A stretch of 64,000 nt of DNA from Heliomicrobium gestii (GCF_009877435.1 NZ_WXEX01000003.1:124001-188000); one strand, 5' to 3'; shown: positions 1 to 8,666, counted from the stretch's first letter. The notes: generated by a model from the sequence alone, not told the origin. Made by a program: numbers and translations.

Positions 1-70
1 AACTGAACGCGCAGGTTCGTTTCGTCTGGTAGACAATCGCCATCCGATCCGGTTCAACAAAAGAGGGTAT

Positions 71-113
71 AAAAGGGCGCCGGCAGAATTCCTTTGTCGC
101 GCCCTTTTTCCTT
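71..113. terminator. Rho-independent terminator at left edge
   Basis: A 10-bp stem (AAAAGGGCGC with GCGCCCTTTT) closes an 18-base loop and runs straight into a T tract. The flanking A run makes it usable in either direction. It most likely ends a gene lying left of the window, as it sits just before the ribosome-binding site of the histidine kinase gene. Confidence 0.7.
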
Positions 114-167
114 CAGATAAAAAGCGTAAAAAGCGGCGCCGAGTCGCAGAAAGGACGCGGAGAAAAA

Positions 168-1280
168 GTGAGACACAGGCATTTTTTCCACCATCACAGG
201 AATCACCGGGACTTTCATCAGTTTCATAAGTATTTCCGATGGGTGCGTCCCGGCGTCATCCTCTTCAACCTCCTGTTTCTCTATGTGCTGTTTTCTTGGG
301 TCGGAAACACGGCGATCTTGCTGCTTCTCGTGGCCTTCATCGCCGTGAAGGAAGTCATCCATCTCTTCTTTCTCCGTCGATTGGAAAGACGGCTCTTTGC
401 CCCTGTTCAGGAGTTGGATCAGGGCGTCAAGGAGATCGCCAAGGGAAACTACGATGTTTCGATCGATTGCGATATTCCCAACGAAATCGGGGCGTTGATC
501 GTCTCGTTTAATGAGATGGCTCGAAAGTTGCGGGAAGGCGAAAAACTGAAGCAGGAGTATGAAGAGAATCGGAAGACACTGATCGCCAACATCTCCCATG
601 ACATCAAGACGCCCATCACGGCGATTCAGGGTCATGTGGAAGCCCTTCTGGAGGGGGTGCCCGACTCGCCGGAGAGGGCAGAAAAATACCTGAAGACGAT
701 CCACCGCAACACCATCTACATCAACAAACTGATCGATGATCTCTTTCTCTTTTCCCAGTTGGACCTGGGGAAACTGGCCTTGCACCGGCAGACCCTTTCG
801 ATCAGGCCCTTTATGCAGGATTTAATGGAAGAATTCAAATTTGAACTGGAGGAGCGGCAATGCGCCTTCACCTTCAACGATCGGCTGGCGCAAGAGCATC
901 ATGTGTCCATTGACGGGAAGCGAATCAACCAGGCTGTACGCAATATCATCGGCAATGCCGTCAAATACGGGCCGGAAAGGGATCTGGCGATCACGGTAGA
1001 ACTGTATCAGGAAGGTGACTTTATCTGCCTCAGCATCCAGGATAACGGTCCCGGGATTCCCTCCGAAAAGCTGGCCTTCGTCTTTGACCGGTTCTACCGC
1101 ATCGATCGGGCGCGAACGAAGGATCTGGGGAGCACCGGTCTCGGATTGGCCATCGCCAAGGAACTGATCGAGGCCCATGGCGGCGCGATCTCCCTTTCGA
1201 GCAAGGAGAATGAGGGCGCTCGTTTCATCATCGCGCTCCCGGTGGAAAGGAGCGACCATGAAGCAAATCCTGATCATTGA
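168..1280 (+). CDS. Sensor histidine kinase, membrane-bound, His-rich N-terminus
   Basis: 370-residue kinase that would autophosphorylate and pass phosphate to the response regulator encoded next to it. Order: a cytoplasmic His-rich tail (eight His in the first 20 residues), two membrane helices around residues 28-44 and 48-68 separated by only a few residues, HAMP (about 70-122), the H-box NISHDIKTP with the phospho-accepting His near 144, then the ATPase domain with N-box (NIIGNAVKYG), DNGPGIP and GLGLAI. With almost no extracellular loop it belongs to the intramembrane-sensing type, so the stimulus is probably in the membrane or read by the His-rich tail. GTG start preceded by a GGACGCGGAG purine stretch. 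It overlaps the regulator by 23 bases, so translation is coupled. The ligand is unknown. Confidence 0.93.
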   Translation: MRHRHFFHHHRNHRDFHQFHKYFRWVRPGVILFNLLFLYVLFSWVGNTAILLLLVAFIAVKEVIHLFFLRRLERRLFAPVQELDQGVKEIAKGNYDVSIDCDIPNEIGALIVSFNEMARKLREGEKLKQEYEENRKTLIANISHDIKTPITAIQGHVEALLEGVPDSPERAEKYLKTIHRNTIYINKLIDDLFLFSQLDLGKLALHRQTLSIRPFMQDLMEEFKFELEERQCAFTFNDRLAQEHHVSIDGKRINQAVRNIIGNAVKYGPERDLAITVELYQEGDFICLSIQDNGPGIPSEKLAFVFDRFYRIDRARTKDLGSTGLGLAIAKELIEAHGGAISLSSKENEGARFIIALPVERSDHEANPDH

Positions 1281-1944
1281 GGATGACATCCATATCGCCG
1301 AACTGGAGCGGGACTATCTTCGTCTCAACGGTTACACCGTCACCATCGTGCAAGATGGCGCGCTGGGTCTCAAGCAGGCCCTATCGGGCATCTATGATGT
1401 GGCGCTGGTCGATCTGATGCTGCCCAACAAAGACGGCTACGAGATCGTCCGGGAGATCCGCAAGAGCATGGAGATCCCCATCATCATCTTATCGGCCAAG
1501 TCAGACGATATCGACATCATTCGCGGCTTGGCCGTCGGCGCCGACGATTACTTGACCAAACCCTTCCGGTTTGCCGAACTGGTGGCCCGGGTGAACTCCC
1601 ATATCCATCGCTATGAGCGATTGACGGGCAAACGAGCGGCCACTGAAGTCATCAGCCACAAAGGGCTGGAGATCAACACGGCCGCTCGCAAGGTTTTTGT
1701 CGACGGCAAAGAGGTTTCCATGACGACCAAAGAGTACGAGTTGCTCTTGTTTCTCGCCTCGAATCCGAACATCGTCTTCAGCAAGGAACAACTCTTTGAT
1801 AAGATTTGGGGCGAAGAGAGCCTGGGCGAATTGGCGACGGTGGCCGTTCACATTCAAAAAATACGCAAAAAGGTCGAGAAAGACCCTTCCAACCCGGCCT
1901 ACATTGAGACGCTCTGGGGAACGGGATACCGTTTTAACGGGTGA
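1258..1944 (+). CDS. OmpR-family response regulator
   Basis: 228-residue DNA-binding regulator, partner of the kinase upstream. Receiver domain residues 1-120 with acidic pair ED near residue 8, phospho-acceptor Asp52 (in ALVDLMLP) and conserved Lys in DDYLTKPF. The C-terminal half is a winged helix of the OmpR/PhoB type (MTTKEYELLLFLA, then TVAVHIQKIRKKVE). The ATG is chosen because it gives the standard MKQILIIEDD start and is preceded by AAAGGAG inside the kinase gene. An in-frame ATG 81 bases earlier would add an unrelated basic stretch. Targets cannot be told from the window. Confidence 0.93.
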   Translation: MKQILIIEDDIHIAELERDYLRLNGYTVTIVQDGALGLKQALSGIYDVALVDLMLPNKDGYEIVREIRKSMEIPIIILSAKSDDIDIIRGLAVGADDYLTKPFRFAELVARVNSHIHRYERLTGKRAATEVISHKGLEINTAARKVFVDGKEVSMTTKEYELLLFLASNPNIVFSKEQLFDKIWGEESLGELATVAVHIQKIRKKVEKDPSNPAYIETLWGTGYRFNG

Positions 1945-1987
1945 TGGCCGTGACGGCGGATGCCTCAATGATTTGAAGACAGATCCC

Positions 1988-2016
1988 TTGACAAAGGCAT
2001 TCCAACTCGATAAAAT
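1988..2016 (+). promoter_or_regulatory. SigA-type promoter of the rplU cluster
   Basis: TTGACA, a 17-base spacer and TAAAAT: a near-consensus vegetative promoter. It lies about 110 bases upstream of rplU and leaves a leader of roughly 105 bases. Confidence 0.8.
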
Positions 2017-2021
2017 ACTGA

Positions 2022-2127
2022 TTTGTAGGTATATGTCCTCTGTCCTCAACCGCTCAGGACGGGCTGGGGAAGTCGGCTTCGGCCGCGCCTTGCGCCTGGC
2101 GAGTCTAGTATGGGAGGTGTAGCATTC
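2022..2127 (+). promoter_or_regulatory. rplU 5' leader, possible L21 leader element
   Basis: Transcribed leader between the promoter and rplU. It contains GC-rich potential stems (for example CGGCTTCGGCCG and GCGCCTTGCGC) ending next to the GGGAGGTG ribosome-binding site. Firmicute rplU operons commonly carry an autoregulatory L21 leader. The position fits, but I could not check the consensus fold, so this is an inference from location. Confidence 0.35.
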
Positions 2128-2439
2128 ATGTTCGCGATTATCGAAACCGGTGGCAAGCAGTACAAAGTTCAACAAGGCGATGTGCTCAAGGTGGAGAAAC
2201 TTGAAGCCAATCCTGGCGATGTGGTCGAAATCGACCGCGTTTTCGCTGTCAGCAAGGATGGGGAGCTGAAGGTCGGAGCCCCGACCGTCGAAGGCGCCAA
2301 AGTCCTGCTGAAAGTGGAAGACCACGGCAAAGGCAAGAAGATCGTCATCTTCAAGTACAAGTCCAAGAAGAACTACCGCCGCAAGCAAGGTCATCGTCAA
2401 GCCTTTACCCAAGTCCGCGTCGAAGCCATCGAAGCCTAA
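2128..2439 (+). CDS. rplU: 50S ribosomal protein bL21
   Basis: 103 residues, the family's usual length. Starts [15 protein letters not shown], typical of bL21, and ends with the conserved basic region ([16 protein letters not shown]). It binds 23S rRNA in the large subunit. The ATG preceding FAIIETGG is preferred over one 18 bases earlier, which would add six residues not found in the family; the ribosome-binding site GGGAGGTG is at the right distance. First gene of the rplU-prp-rpmA cluster. Confidence 0.97.
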   Translation: MFAIIETGGKQYKVQQGDVLKVEKLEANPGDVVEIDRVFAVSKDGELKVGAPTVEGAKVLLKVEDHGKGKKIVIFKYKSKKNYRRKQGHRQAFTQVRVEAIEA

Positions 2440-2457
2440 GGCCCGGTTGGACTCGAT

Positions 2458-2805
2458 ATGGTCAAGGTAACGGTCTATGTCGATGAGGAACAGCGGATTC
2501 TGGGATTTGAAGCCCTGGGTCATGCCGGAGCGGCGCCCCACGGGCAAGATGTGGTTTGCGCCGCTGTGTCGGCGTTGACCTTTACGGCGGTCAATGGGTT
2601 GGAGCACTTTCTCGGCGCTAAGGCGACTGACGTGAGCGCCTCCAAGCCGGGAGACTTACGCTGCCTCTTGCAGGACCCGCTGGCGCCGGAAGCGGCGCGG
2701 ACGGCCCAGATCATCCTGGAAACGATGGTCCTTGGTTTGCAACAAACCGCGGAAGCTTATCCGCGTTTCCTTCACGTCGAGAAGAGGAGGTGTGTCCCAT
2801 GCTAG
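2458..2805 (+). CDS. prp: Ribosomal-processing cysteine protease Prp
   Basis: 115-residue YsxB/Prp protein. In Firmicutes it removes the N-terminal extension of ribosomal protein L27 and is needed for functional ribosomes. The catalytic dyad is visible: His22 in GHAGAAPHG and Cys34 in [10 protein letters not shown]. It sits between rplU and rpmA, the conserved place, and overlaps the start of its substrate's gene by seven bases. The ribosome-binding site is weak, which suggests coupling to rplU translation. Confidence 0.94.
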   Translation: MVKVTVYVDEEQRILGFEALGHAGAAPHGQDVVCAAVSALTFTAVNGLEHFLGAKATDVSASKPGDLRCLLQDPLAPEAARTAQIILETMVLGLQQTAEAYPRFLHVEKRRCVPC

Positions 2806-3077
2806 TCATGAATCTGCAATACTTCGCCCATAAAAAAGGTGTCGGTAGCTCCCGCAACGGCCGTGACTCCGAAGCCAAACGCCTGGGCGTCAAGCGCAGC
2901 GACGGTCAAGCCGTTTTGTCCGGCAACATCCTGGTCCGCCAGCGCGGCACCAAGATTCACCCCGGCAACAACGTGGGTCTGGGCAGTGACGACACCCTGT
3001 TCGCCCTGATCGACGGCGTCGTTAAATTCGAACGCAAAGGTCGGGACAAAAAACAGGTCAGCGTGTACGCTGTCTAA
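2799..3077 (+). CDS. rpmA: 50S ribosomal protein bL27 with Prp-cleaved extension
   Basis: 92 residues. The N-terminus [14 protein letters not shown] carries the Firmicute-type extension. Prp is expected to cut after Phe9, leaving the Ala-His-Lys-Lys-Gly tail that reaches the peptidyl-transferase centre. The rest ([21 protein letters not shown]) is canonical. The ATG is chosen because GAGGAGG lies 8 bases ahead and the extension has family length; an in-frame GTG 9 bases upstream overlaps the ribosome-binding site. Followed at once by a strong terminator. Confidence 0.97.
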   Translation: MLVMNLQYFAHKKGVGSSRNGRDSEAKRLGVKRSDGQAVLSGNILVRQRGTKIHPGNNVGLGSDDTLFALIDGVVKFERKGRDKKQVSVYAV

Positions 3078-3086
3078 GAACAAAGC

Positions 3087-3114
3087 AGCCCCCGGAGAAA
3101 TCCGGGGGCTTTTT
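3087..3114 (+). terminator. Terminator of rplU-prp-rpmA
   Basis: Perfect 10-bp stem AGCCCCCGGA/TCCGGGGGCT closed by a GAAA tetraloop and followed by TTTT. It separates the ribosomal cluster from spo0B. Confidence 0.9.
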
Positions 3115-3193
3115 GTCAATATTAATACTGTGCGCCGGACTGGCAGCAGGATGTTCGTTCACAAAGATCCGGCGTGGCCGGGAGTGTTTTCAG

Positions 3194-3796
3194 ATGGCCG
3201 AGAACGGTTTGCCAGCCGCAACGGACCGGCATAACCCGGCAGAGGGCAGTCTCGCCCAGAGCGCCGCAACAGCGGCCGATCCGGCAGGGGCCCATTTCGC
3301 CGGTTTCAGTCCTGACACTGCCGAGTGGGTAGAACTGTGGCGGGAGCTTCGCCATGATTTTATCAACCACTTGCAGACGATCCTGGGATACATCCAGGTG
3401 GGGCGGGGAGAGCGATCCCTCGAATACCTCCGGGAAGTGGCCCTCCGGCTCCAGGAGGATGGCGGCATCATGCGCTTAGGCGTCCTGCCCGTCATCGCCC
3501 ACCTGCTGCTCCGAGGGCAAGATCTGCGGGAACGGGCCGTCGACCTGCGCATCGGCGTCGATCAGGCGTGGAACCCGGAACCCTGGCAGGAGGAGAACTG
3601 CGCGCGCCGGCTCGCCTCAGCGGCATCGGGAATGATCGAAGCGTTGCTGCCTTCCCAGGATCCGTCGGAAGAAGAGCCTGCCCTCTGCCTGCGTTTTCGC
3701 GGGCCAGACCCTGTTTTCGAGGGATGCTGGCTGGGCCGCGACGAGACATTGAAGACGGTCGACCTCGTTTCCCTTTTGCAGGAGGGAGCGCCCTGA
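3194..3796 (+). CDS. spo0B: Spo0B-like sporulation phosphotransferase
   Basis: 200 residues. Spo0B relays phosphate from Spo0F to Spo0A in the sporulation phosphorelay. The H-box ELRHDFINHLQTILGYIQ has the phospho-accepting His near residue 54 and strongly resembles the Bacillus LRHDWMNKLQ region. Its place between rpmA and obg is the classical spo0B locus. The ATG is chosen for its GGGAGTG ribosome-binding site; longer reading would begin inside the rpmA terminator. The first 40 residues are Ala/Pro-rich and not part of the domain. The C-terminal ATPase-like half is weakly conserved, as in other Spo0B proteins. Confidence 0.85.
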   Translation: MAENGLPAATDRHNPAEGSLAQSAATAADPAGAHFAGFSPDTAEWVELWRELRHDFINHLQTILGYIQVGRGERSLEYLREVALRLQEDGGIMRLGVLPVIAHLLLRGQDLRERAVDLRIGVDQAWNPEPWQEENCARRLASAASGMIEALLPSQDPSEEEPALCLRFRGPDPVFEGCWLGRDETLKTVDLVSLLQEGAP

Positions 3797-3891
3797 TAGT
3801 TTTCTACGTTCGGTTCTCTGCTTCGATTCCCTGCTCGATTCCCCATTTCATGAACCAACAGACGGGTTCAAACTCATAGGAGGTTTCGCCG

Positions 3892-5214
3892 TTGTTTTAC
3901 GATCAGGCGAGGATATTTGTTAAAGGCGGTGACGGGGGGAACGGCATCGTCTCTTTTCGCCGTGAAAAATATGTGCCCGAAGGCGGGCCCAACGGCGGCG
4001 ATGGCGGCGCCGGCGGCAACGTCATCTTCATCGGCGACGAGGGGTTGCGCACCCTCGTCGACTTCCGTTACCAGCGCCATTACAAGGCCGAACGGGGCGA
4101 GCATGGCATGGGTAAGAACATGCATGGCCGCGACGGCGAGGACATGACTGTCCGGGTGCCCATCGGCACCGTCGTCAAGGACGCCGAGACGGGCGCGCTC
4201 CTGGCTGACATCACCGCTGAAGGCCAGCGGTACATCGCCGCCAAGGGCGGCCGGGGCGGCCGGGGCAACGCCAAGTTTGTCAGTTCCACCAACCGGGTGC
4301 CCATGATCGCCGAGAAGGGTGAACCCGGCGATGAACAGTGGCTGGAACTGGAACTGAAACTGCTGGCCGATGTGGGACTTGTCGGTTTCCCCAACGTGGG
4401 CAAATCGACGCTCATCGCCAACGTCTCGGCAGCGCGCCCCAAGATCGCCAACTACCACTTCACCACCTTGGAGCCCAACCTGGGCGTCGTGCGCATCGCC
4501 GAAGGCCAGAGCTTCGTCATGGCCGACATCCCGGGCTTGATCGAAGGCGCCCACACCGGCGCCGGCCTGGGCCACGACTTCCTGCGCCACACCGAGCGCA
4601 CCCGCTACCTTGTCCATGTTCTGGACATCTCCGGCAGCGAGGGGCGCGACCCGCTGGAAGACTATGACGCCATCAACCGGGAACTGGTCCTCTACAAGCC
4701 CGAATTGGCCAACAAACCGATGGTTGTCGCCGCCAATAAAATGGATCTGCCCGGCGCTGAGGAACAGCTGGCGCGCCTGCGGGAGAAGCTCGGTGAAGAG
4801 GCCGTGATCTTCCCCATCTCGGCGGCCACCCGCCAGGGGTTGGACCCGTTGATCTATCACGTTCACAAGGGACTGGAGGAACTGGGGCCTGTCGTCTTCG
4901 AGACGGTCACCGCAGACGCGCACATGGATGTTCGCTTCTCCGGCAAGGCTGAGGAACGCTTCAAGATCCACCGGGACGAAGAGGGCGTCTTTGTCGTCAC
5001 CGGCAAGGAAGTGGAGCGCCATGTGGCCATGACCGACATGGAAAACGAAGAATCGGTGGCCCGCTTGCAGCGCATTTTTGACGTGATGGGCGTCGATCAG
5101 GCCTTGCGCGACGCCGGTTGCCAACACGGCGACCCTGTCCGCATCCGCGACCTGGAGTTTGACTTTATCGAGTATGCCGCCCAATATGCCGATCGTGGCG
5201 ACGACGGCGAATAA
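3892..5214 (+). CDS. obg: GTPase Obg
   Basis: 440 residues. Essential GTPase involved in 50S assembly, stress response and sporulation. N-terminal glycine-rich Obg fold (FVKGGDGGNGIVSFRREK and repeated GGDGGAGGN), central G domain with GFPNVGKST (G1), DIPGLIEGA (G3) and ANKMD (G4), and a C-terminal OCT domain (about residues 350-430) as in Firmicutes. TTG start, backed by ATAGGAGGT 8 bases upstream and by the family-standard MFYDQARIFVKGG start. Directly downstream of spo0B, as in Bacillus. Confidence 0.97.
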   Translation: MFYDQARIFVKGGDGGNGIVSFRREKYVPEGGPNGGDGGAGGNVIFIGDEGLRTLVDFRYQRHYKAERGEHGMGKNMHGRDGEDMTVRVPIGTVVKDAETGALLADITAEGQRYIAAKGGRGGRGNAKFVSSTNRVPMIAEKGEPGDEQWLELELKLLADVGLVGFPNVGKSTLIANVSAARPKIANYHFTTLEPNLGVVRIAEGQSFVMADIPGLIEGAHTGAGLGHDFLRHTERTRYLVHVLDISGSEGRDPLEDYDAINRELVLYKPELANKPMVVAANKMDLPGAEEQLARLREKLGEEAVIFPISAATRQGLDPLIYHVHKGLEELGPVVFETVTADAHMDVRFSGKAEERFKIHRDEEGVFVVTGKEVERHVAMTDMENEESVARLQRIFDVMGVDQALRDAGCQHGDPVRIRDLEFDFIEYAAQYADRGDDGE

Positions 5215-5316
5215 ATTGATTGCCCAATTTGCTCGATTCTGAAAAAATTGTGTAAAAAGGGTCAAGGCAGGAAACGCCCGTCCTATCGAGAATAAACCAC
5301 AATACAAAAGGGACGA

Positions 5317-5330
5317 TCCTGTATACAGGA
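5317..5330. promoter_or_regulatory. Palindrome upstream of proB
   Basis: TCCTGTATACAGGA is a perfect 14-bp inverted repeat without spacer, 53 bases before the proB start, in the only sizeable gap of the region. It could be an operator for a dimeric repressor. No known consensus is recognised. Confidence 0.4.
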
Positions 5331-5383
5331 CGCTGTTACAGGTCGTCGCCGACGCCCATCAATCGACTGTGGAGGTGGCCCCC

Positions 5384-6532
5384 GTGTTTGGACGCCAGGA
5401 CCTGCCCAAGGCCCGCCGCGTCATCGTCAAGGTCGGCACCAGCACCTTGACCCACGGCACCGGCAAACTGAACCTGGAGCAGATGGAAAAGCTGGTCCGG
5501 CAACTGGCCGATCTCTCCAACCGGGGTCATCAGGTCATACTGGTCAGTTCCGGCGCCGTTGGCGCCGGCATGGGGCGATTGGGTCTGGAGAAGCGGCCGA
5601 AAGCGGTGCCGGAGAAACAAGCCTGCGCCGCCGTCGGCCAGGGCATTCTCATGCATATGTATGAAAAGCTTTTCGCCGAATACGGCCTCGTCGTCGCTCA
5701 GGTGCTGTTGACGCGGGACGACTTCGCCTTCCGGGAGCGCTACATCAACGCCGGCAATACCCTGGAGGCGCTCCTGCGGATGAACGTCATCCCCATCATC
5801 AATGAAAACGATACGGTCTCCATCGACGAGATCCGTCTTCGCTTCGGCGACAACGATACCCTGTCGGCCTTAGTGGCCGGTCTGGTTCAAGGCGACGTGC
5901 TGATCCTGTTGACCGATATCGAAGGTCTTTATTCGGCCAATCCGCGGGTTGACGCCGAAGCGGTTTTTATCCCTGAAGTGGCAGAGATCACGCGGGAGAT
6001 CGAAGCGATGGCCGCTGGCGCCGGCTCCAACCTGGGCACCGGCGGGATGGCCACCAAGCTGCAAGCGGCCAAAATCGCTGTTGAATCGGGCGTCGCCATG
6101 GTCATCGCCCAAGGCAGCCGGCCCAACGGTCTCCGCGAGATCATGAACGGGGAAGAGGTAGGGACCTTGTTTTTCCCCAATGAAAAGCCGCTGCCTGGCT
6201 ACAAGCGCTGGCTGGCCTTCAGCTCAGCCAGCAGCGGCCGCGTCTACATCGACGCCGGCGCCGCCGAGGCGATCGTCTCCGGCGGAAAGAGCTTGCTCCC
6301 TTGCGGCATCACCCGGGCGGACGGTGATTTTCAGAGCGGCGATATGGTGAGCATCATCGCGCCGGAAGGCCTGGAAGTGGCCCGCGGCGTCACCCAGTAT
6401 TCGGCAGACCAGGTCCGGCGGATCATGGGGAAACAGTGCCAGGACATTGAAGCGGCCTTGGGCGCAAAAGGCGTTGACGAGGTCGTGCACCGGGACGATC
6501 TGACCGTTATGGTCTCCCGGCATATCGGATAA
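5384..6532 (+). CDS. proB: Glutamate 5-kinase
   Basis: 382 residues. First step of proline synthesis, glutamate plus ATP to glutamyl-5-phosphate. The amino-acid kinase domain has RVIVKVGTSTL at the start, LVSSGAVGAGM and NENDTVS, and GTGGMATKLQAA for nucleotide binding. A C-terminal PUA domain occupies about residues 280-370. The GTG is chosen because GGAGGTGG lies 5 bases before it; an in-frame GTG 15 bases earlier overlaps that site. Forms an operon with proA. Confidence 0.96.
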   Translation: MFGRQDLPKARRVIVKVGTSTLTHGTGKLNLEQMEKLVRQLADLSNRGHQVILVSSGAVGAGMGRLGLEKRPKAVPEKQACAAVGQGILMHMYEKLFAEYGLVVAQVLLTRDDFAFRERYINAGNTLEALLRMNVIPIINENDTVSIDEIRLRFGDNDTLSALVAGLVQGDVLILLTDIEGLYSANPRVDAEAVFIPEVAEITREIEAMAAGAGSNLGTGGMATKLQAAKIAVESGVAMVIAQGSRPNGLREIMNGEEVGTLFFPNEKPLPGYKRWLAFSSASSGRVYIDAGAAEAIVSGGKSLLPCGITRADGDFQSGDMVSIIAPEGLEVARGVTQYSADQVRRIMGKQCQDIEAALGAKGVDEVVHRDDLTVMVSRHIG

Positions 6533-6562
6533 GAAGCAAAGGCGAAACAGGGGGAAAGAGCC

Positions 6563-7816
6563 ATGAACATGTATTCCGAACTGTCCCTGAAGGGCAAAAA
6601 AGCCAAAGACGCCGCTTACAAACTGGGGTCGTTGTCCTCGCAGGTGAAAGACAAGGCCCTTGAGGCGATGGCCTACGCCTTGGTGGCCCAGGAGGAAGAG
6701 ATTCTGGCCGCCAACGCCCTTGACGTGGAAGCGGGACGGCAAAAAGGCATGTCCAAGTCGCTCTTAGATCGGCTGATGCTGAATAAAAAGCGTGTCGAAG
6801 AGATGGCGGAAGGTCTCTATGCCCTTGTCAGCCTGCCCGATCCGATCGGCGAAGTGAAGCGCCAGTGGCGCCGCCCCAACGGCCTTGAAATCGGGCAGGT
6901 GCGGGTGCCCCTCGGTGTCGTCGGCATCATTTATGAAGCCCGTCCGAACGTCACCGTCGACGCCGCCGGCCTTTGCCTGAAGACGGGCAACGCCGTCTTG
7001 CTGCGCGGCGGTTCTGAGGCGATTCGCTCCAACATGGCCATCGTCAAGGTCATCGCCAAGGCGGCTGAAGAGGCCGGCATCCCGGAAGGGGCCATCCAGT
7101 TGGTGGAGGACACGAGCCGGGAAGTGGCCCAGCAGATGATGACCATGAACGATTACCTGGACGTGCTCATCCCCCGCGGCGGCGCCGGTCTGATCCAGGC
7201 GGTCGTCAAAAACGCCACCGTCCCGGTCATCGAAACAGGTGTTGGCAACTGCCACATCTATGTGGACGCCGACGCCGATCTGGAAATGGCGGAACGGATC
7301 ATCATTAACGCCAAGTGCCAGCGCCCCGGCGTCTGCAACGCCGCCGAGTCGCTTCTCGTTCACCAGGATGTGGCCCGCAAGTTCATCCCCCATATCGGCA
7401 AGGTGCTGACGGAGATGAACGTGGAGCTGCGCGGATGTCCCCGCACCCTCTGTTTCTTTGAGGGGATCAAGGAGGCCACCGAAGAGGACTATGCCACGGA
7501 GTTTCTCGATCTGATCCTGGCCGTTAAGGTTGTCGACAGCTTCGATGAGGCCCTTGAACATATCCGCAAATACTCGACCGGTCACTCGGAGGCCATCATC
7601 ACCCGCGACTATGGCCGCGCCCGCGAGTTCACCCGCTGTGTCGACGCCGCCGCTGTCTACGTGAACGCCTCGACGCGGTTCACCGACGGCTTCCAATTTG
7701 GCATGGGCGCCGAGATCGGCATCTCCACCCAAAAACTGCATGCCCGCGGTCCCATGGGACTGAACGAACTGACGACGATCAAGTACGTCTGCTACGGCGA
7801 TGGACAGATCCGCTAA
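6563..7816 (+). CDS. proA: Gamma-glutamyl phosphate reductase
   Basis: 417 residues, standard family length. NADPH-dependent reduction of glutamyl-5-phosphate to glutamate semialdehyde, the second proline step. Aldehyde-dehydrogenase fold; the conserved cysteine region KCQRPGVCNAAESLLVH and the GVVGIIYEARPNVTVDA segment are clear. ATG with GGGGGAAAG upstream, 30 bases after proB. Its last 17 bases overlap the longest reading of nadD. Confidence 0.96.
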   Translation: MNMYSELSLKGKKAKDAAYKLGSLSSQVKDKALEAMAYALVAQEEEILAANALDVEAGRQKGMSKSLLDRLMLNKKRVEEMAEGLYALVSLPDPIGEVKRQWRRPNGLEIGQVRVPLGVVGIIYEARPNVTVDAAGLCLKTGNAVLLRGGSEAIRSNMAIVKVIAKAAEEAGIPEGAIQLVEDTSREVAQQMMTMNDYLDVLIPRGGAGLIQAVVKNATVPVIETGVGNCHIYVDADADLEMAERIIINAKCQRPGVCNAAESLLVHQDVARKFIPHIGKVLTEMNVELRGCPRTLCFFEGIKEATEEDYATEFLDLILAVKVVDSFDEALEHIRKYSTGHSEAIITRDYGRAREFTRCVDAAAVYVNASTRFTDGFQFGMGAEIGISTQKLHARGPMGLNELTTIKYVCYGDGQIR

Positions 7817-8564
7817 TCACCCTGTTGAGCGCAAGGGCTTTATCATCGGTCCCCATGGCGTCGTCATCTCCATCCCGGAAGACCTGACTGACTATGAGTG
7901 GGTGGACACCACCTTCGGGATCAAGGTGCCCAAATTCAAGGTGAATCAAACGGGCGACGGGATTGTACGCGTCGGCATCATGGGCGGGACCTTTGACCCT
8001 GTTCACTTTGGCCATCTGGTGACAGCCGAAGCGGCGGCCGATCTCTTCGACTTGTCTGTCGTCGTCTTTGTGCCCTCAGGGAGACCGCCCCACAAACGGA
8101 GCCAGCTTGTGACCGACCCTTGGGAACGCTATCGCCTCACCGAGTTGGCTACCTGCTCGAACCCGCGTTTTCGCATGTCTGATGTGGAGGTAAGCCGCCC
8201 CGGCTATTCCTATGCCATCGACACGGTCCGCTCCTTCCGGAGCGACTATGGGGAACAGGCGGAGTTTTTCTTCATCACCGGCGCCGACGCCATCTTGGAG
8301 ATCATGACCTGGCGCCAGATCGATCAGTTGATGGCCGAATGCCGTTTTATCGCCGCCTACCGCCCCGGTTATGGCCGCGATCACCTGCGCGAGGCGGTGG
8401 CCTGCATGGAGGCGTTTTCCGGACGGATTCACCTGATCGAGGTGCCAGCCTTGGCCATCTCGTCGACCGACATCCGCCAGCGCCTCGCCCAGGGGCGTTC
8501 CGTCAAGTACCTCTTGCCCGAGCCGGTGGTCCACCGCATCATCGAAACGGGAAGTTACCGCTAG
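7800..8564 (+). CDS. nadD: Nicotinate-nucleotide adenylyltransferase, extended N-terminus
   Basis: Converts nicotinate mononucleotide and ATP to deamido-NAD. Nucleotidyltransferase motifs GGTFDPVHFGHL and ISSTDIRQRL are both present, and the order nadD-yqeK-rsfS is conserved in Firmicutes. The start is uncertain: family members begin a few residues before GGTFDP, but here the only ATG ahead of the ATG inside that motif lies about 60 residues upstream, overlapping proA by 17 bases with no good ribosome-binding site. In-frame GTG codons in between are possible starts. The extra segment (GFIIGPHGVVISIPEDL) reads like real protein, but I do not recognise it. Confidence 0.93.
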   Translation: MDRSANHPVERKGFIIGPHGVVISIPEDLTDYEWVDTTFGIKVPKFKVNQTGDGIVRVGIMGGTFDPVHFGHLVTAEAAADLFDLSVVVFVPSGRPPHKRSQLVTDPWERYRLTELATCSNPRFRMSDVEVSRPGYSYAIDTVRSFRSDYGEQAEFFFITGADAILEIMTWRQIDQLMAECRFIAAYRPGYGRDHLREAVACMEAFSGRIHLIEVPALAISSTDIRQRLAQGRSVKYLLPEPVVHRIIETGSYR

Positions 8565-8577
8565 CACCCCGCGAATA

Positions 8578-8655
8578 ACCCCGCCGTATCCGGTCATACT
8601 AAGTCGCGAGCGCAGGGCGAAAGTACATCGCTTGAGGCCGAGTATCATGGGGTTA
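8578..8655 (+). promoter_or_regulatory. Possible leader stem before the RRM gene
   Basis: TAACCCC near the start and GGGGTTA at the end of this gap can pair across about 65 bases, just ahead of the RRM gene's GGTGAGGTG ribosome-binding site. This may fold the leader. No known element is recognised. Confidence 0.25.
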
Positions 8656-8666
8656 TGGTGAGGTGA

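Noticed and set aside
3874-5307. Long minus-strand open frame of 477 codons opposite obg
   Set aside because: Shadow of the GC-rich obg coding frame; its translation has no family-like pattern and lacks a ribosome-binding site.
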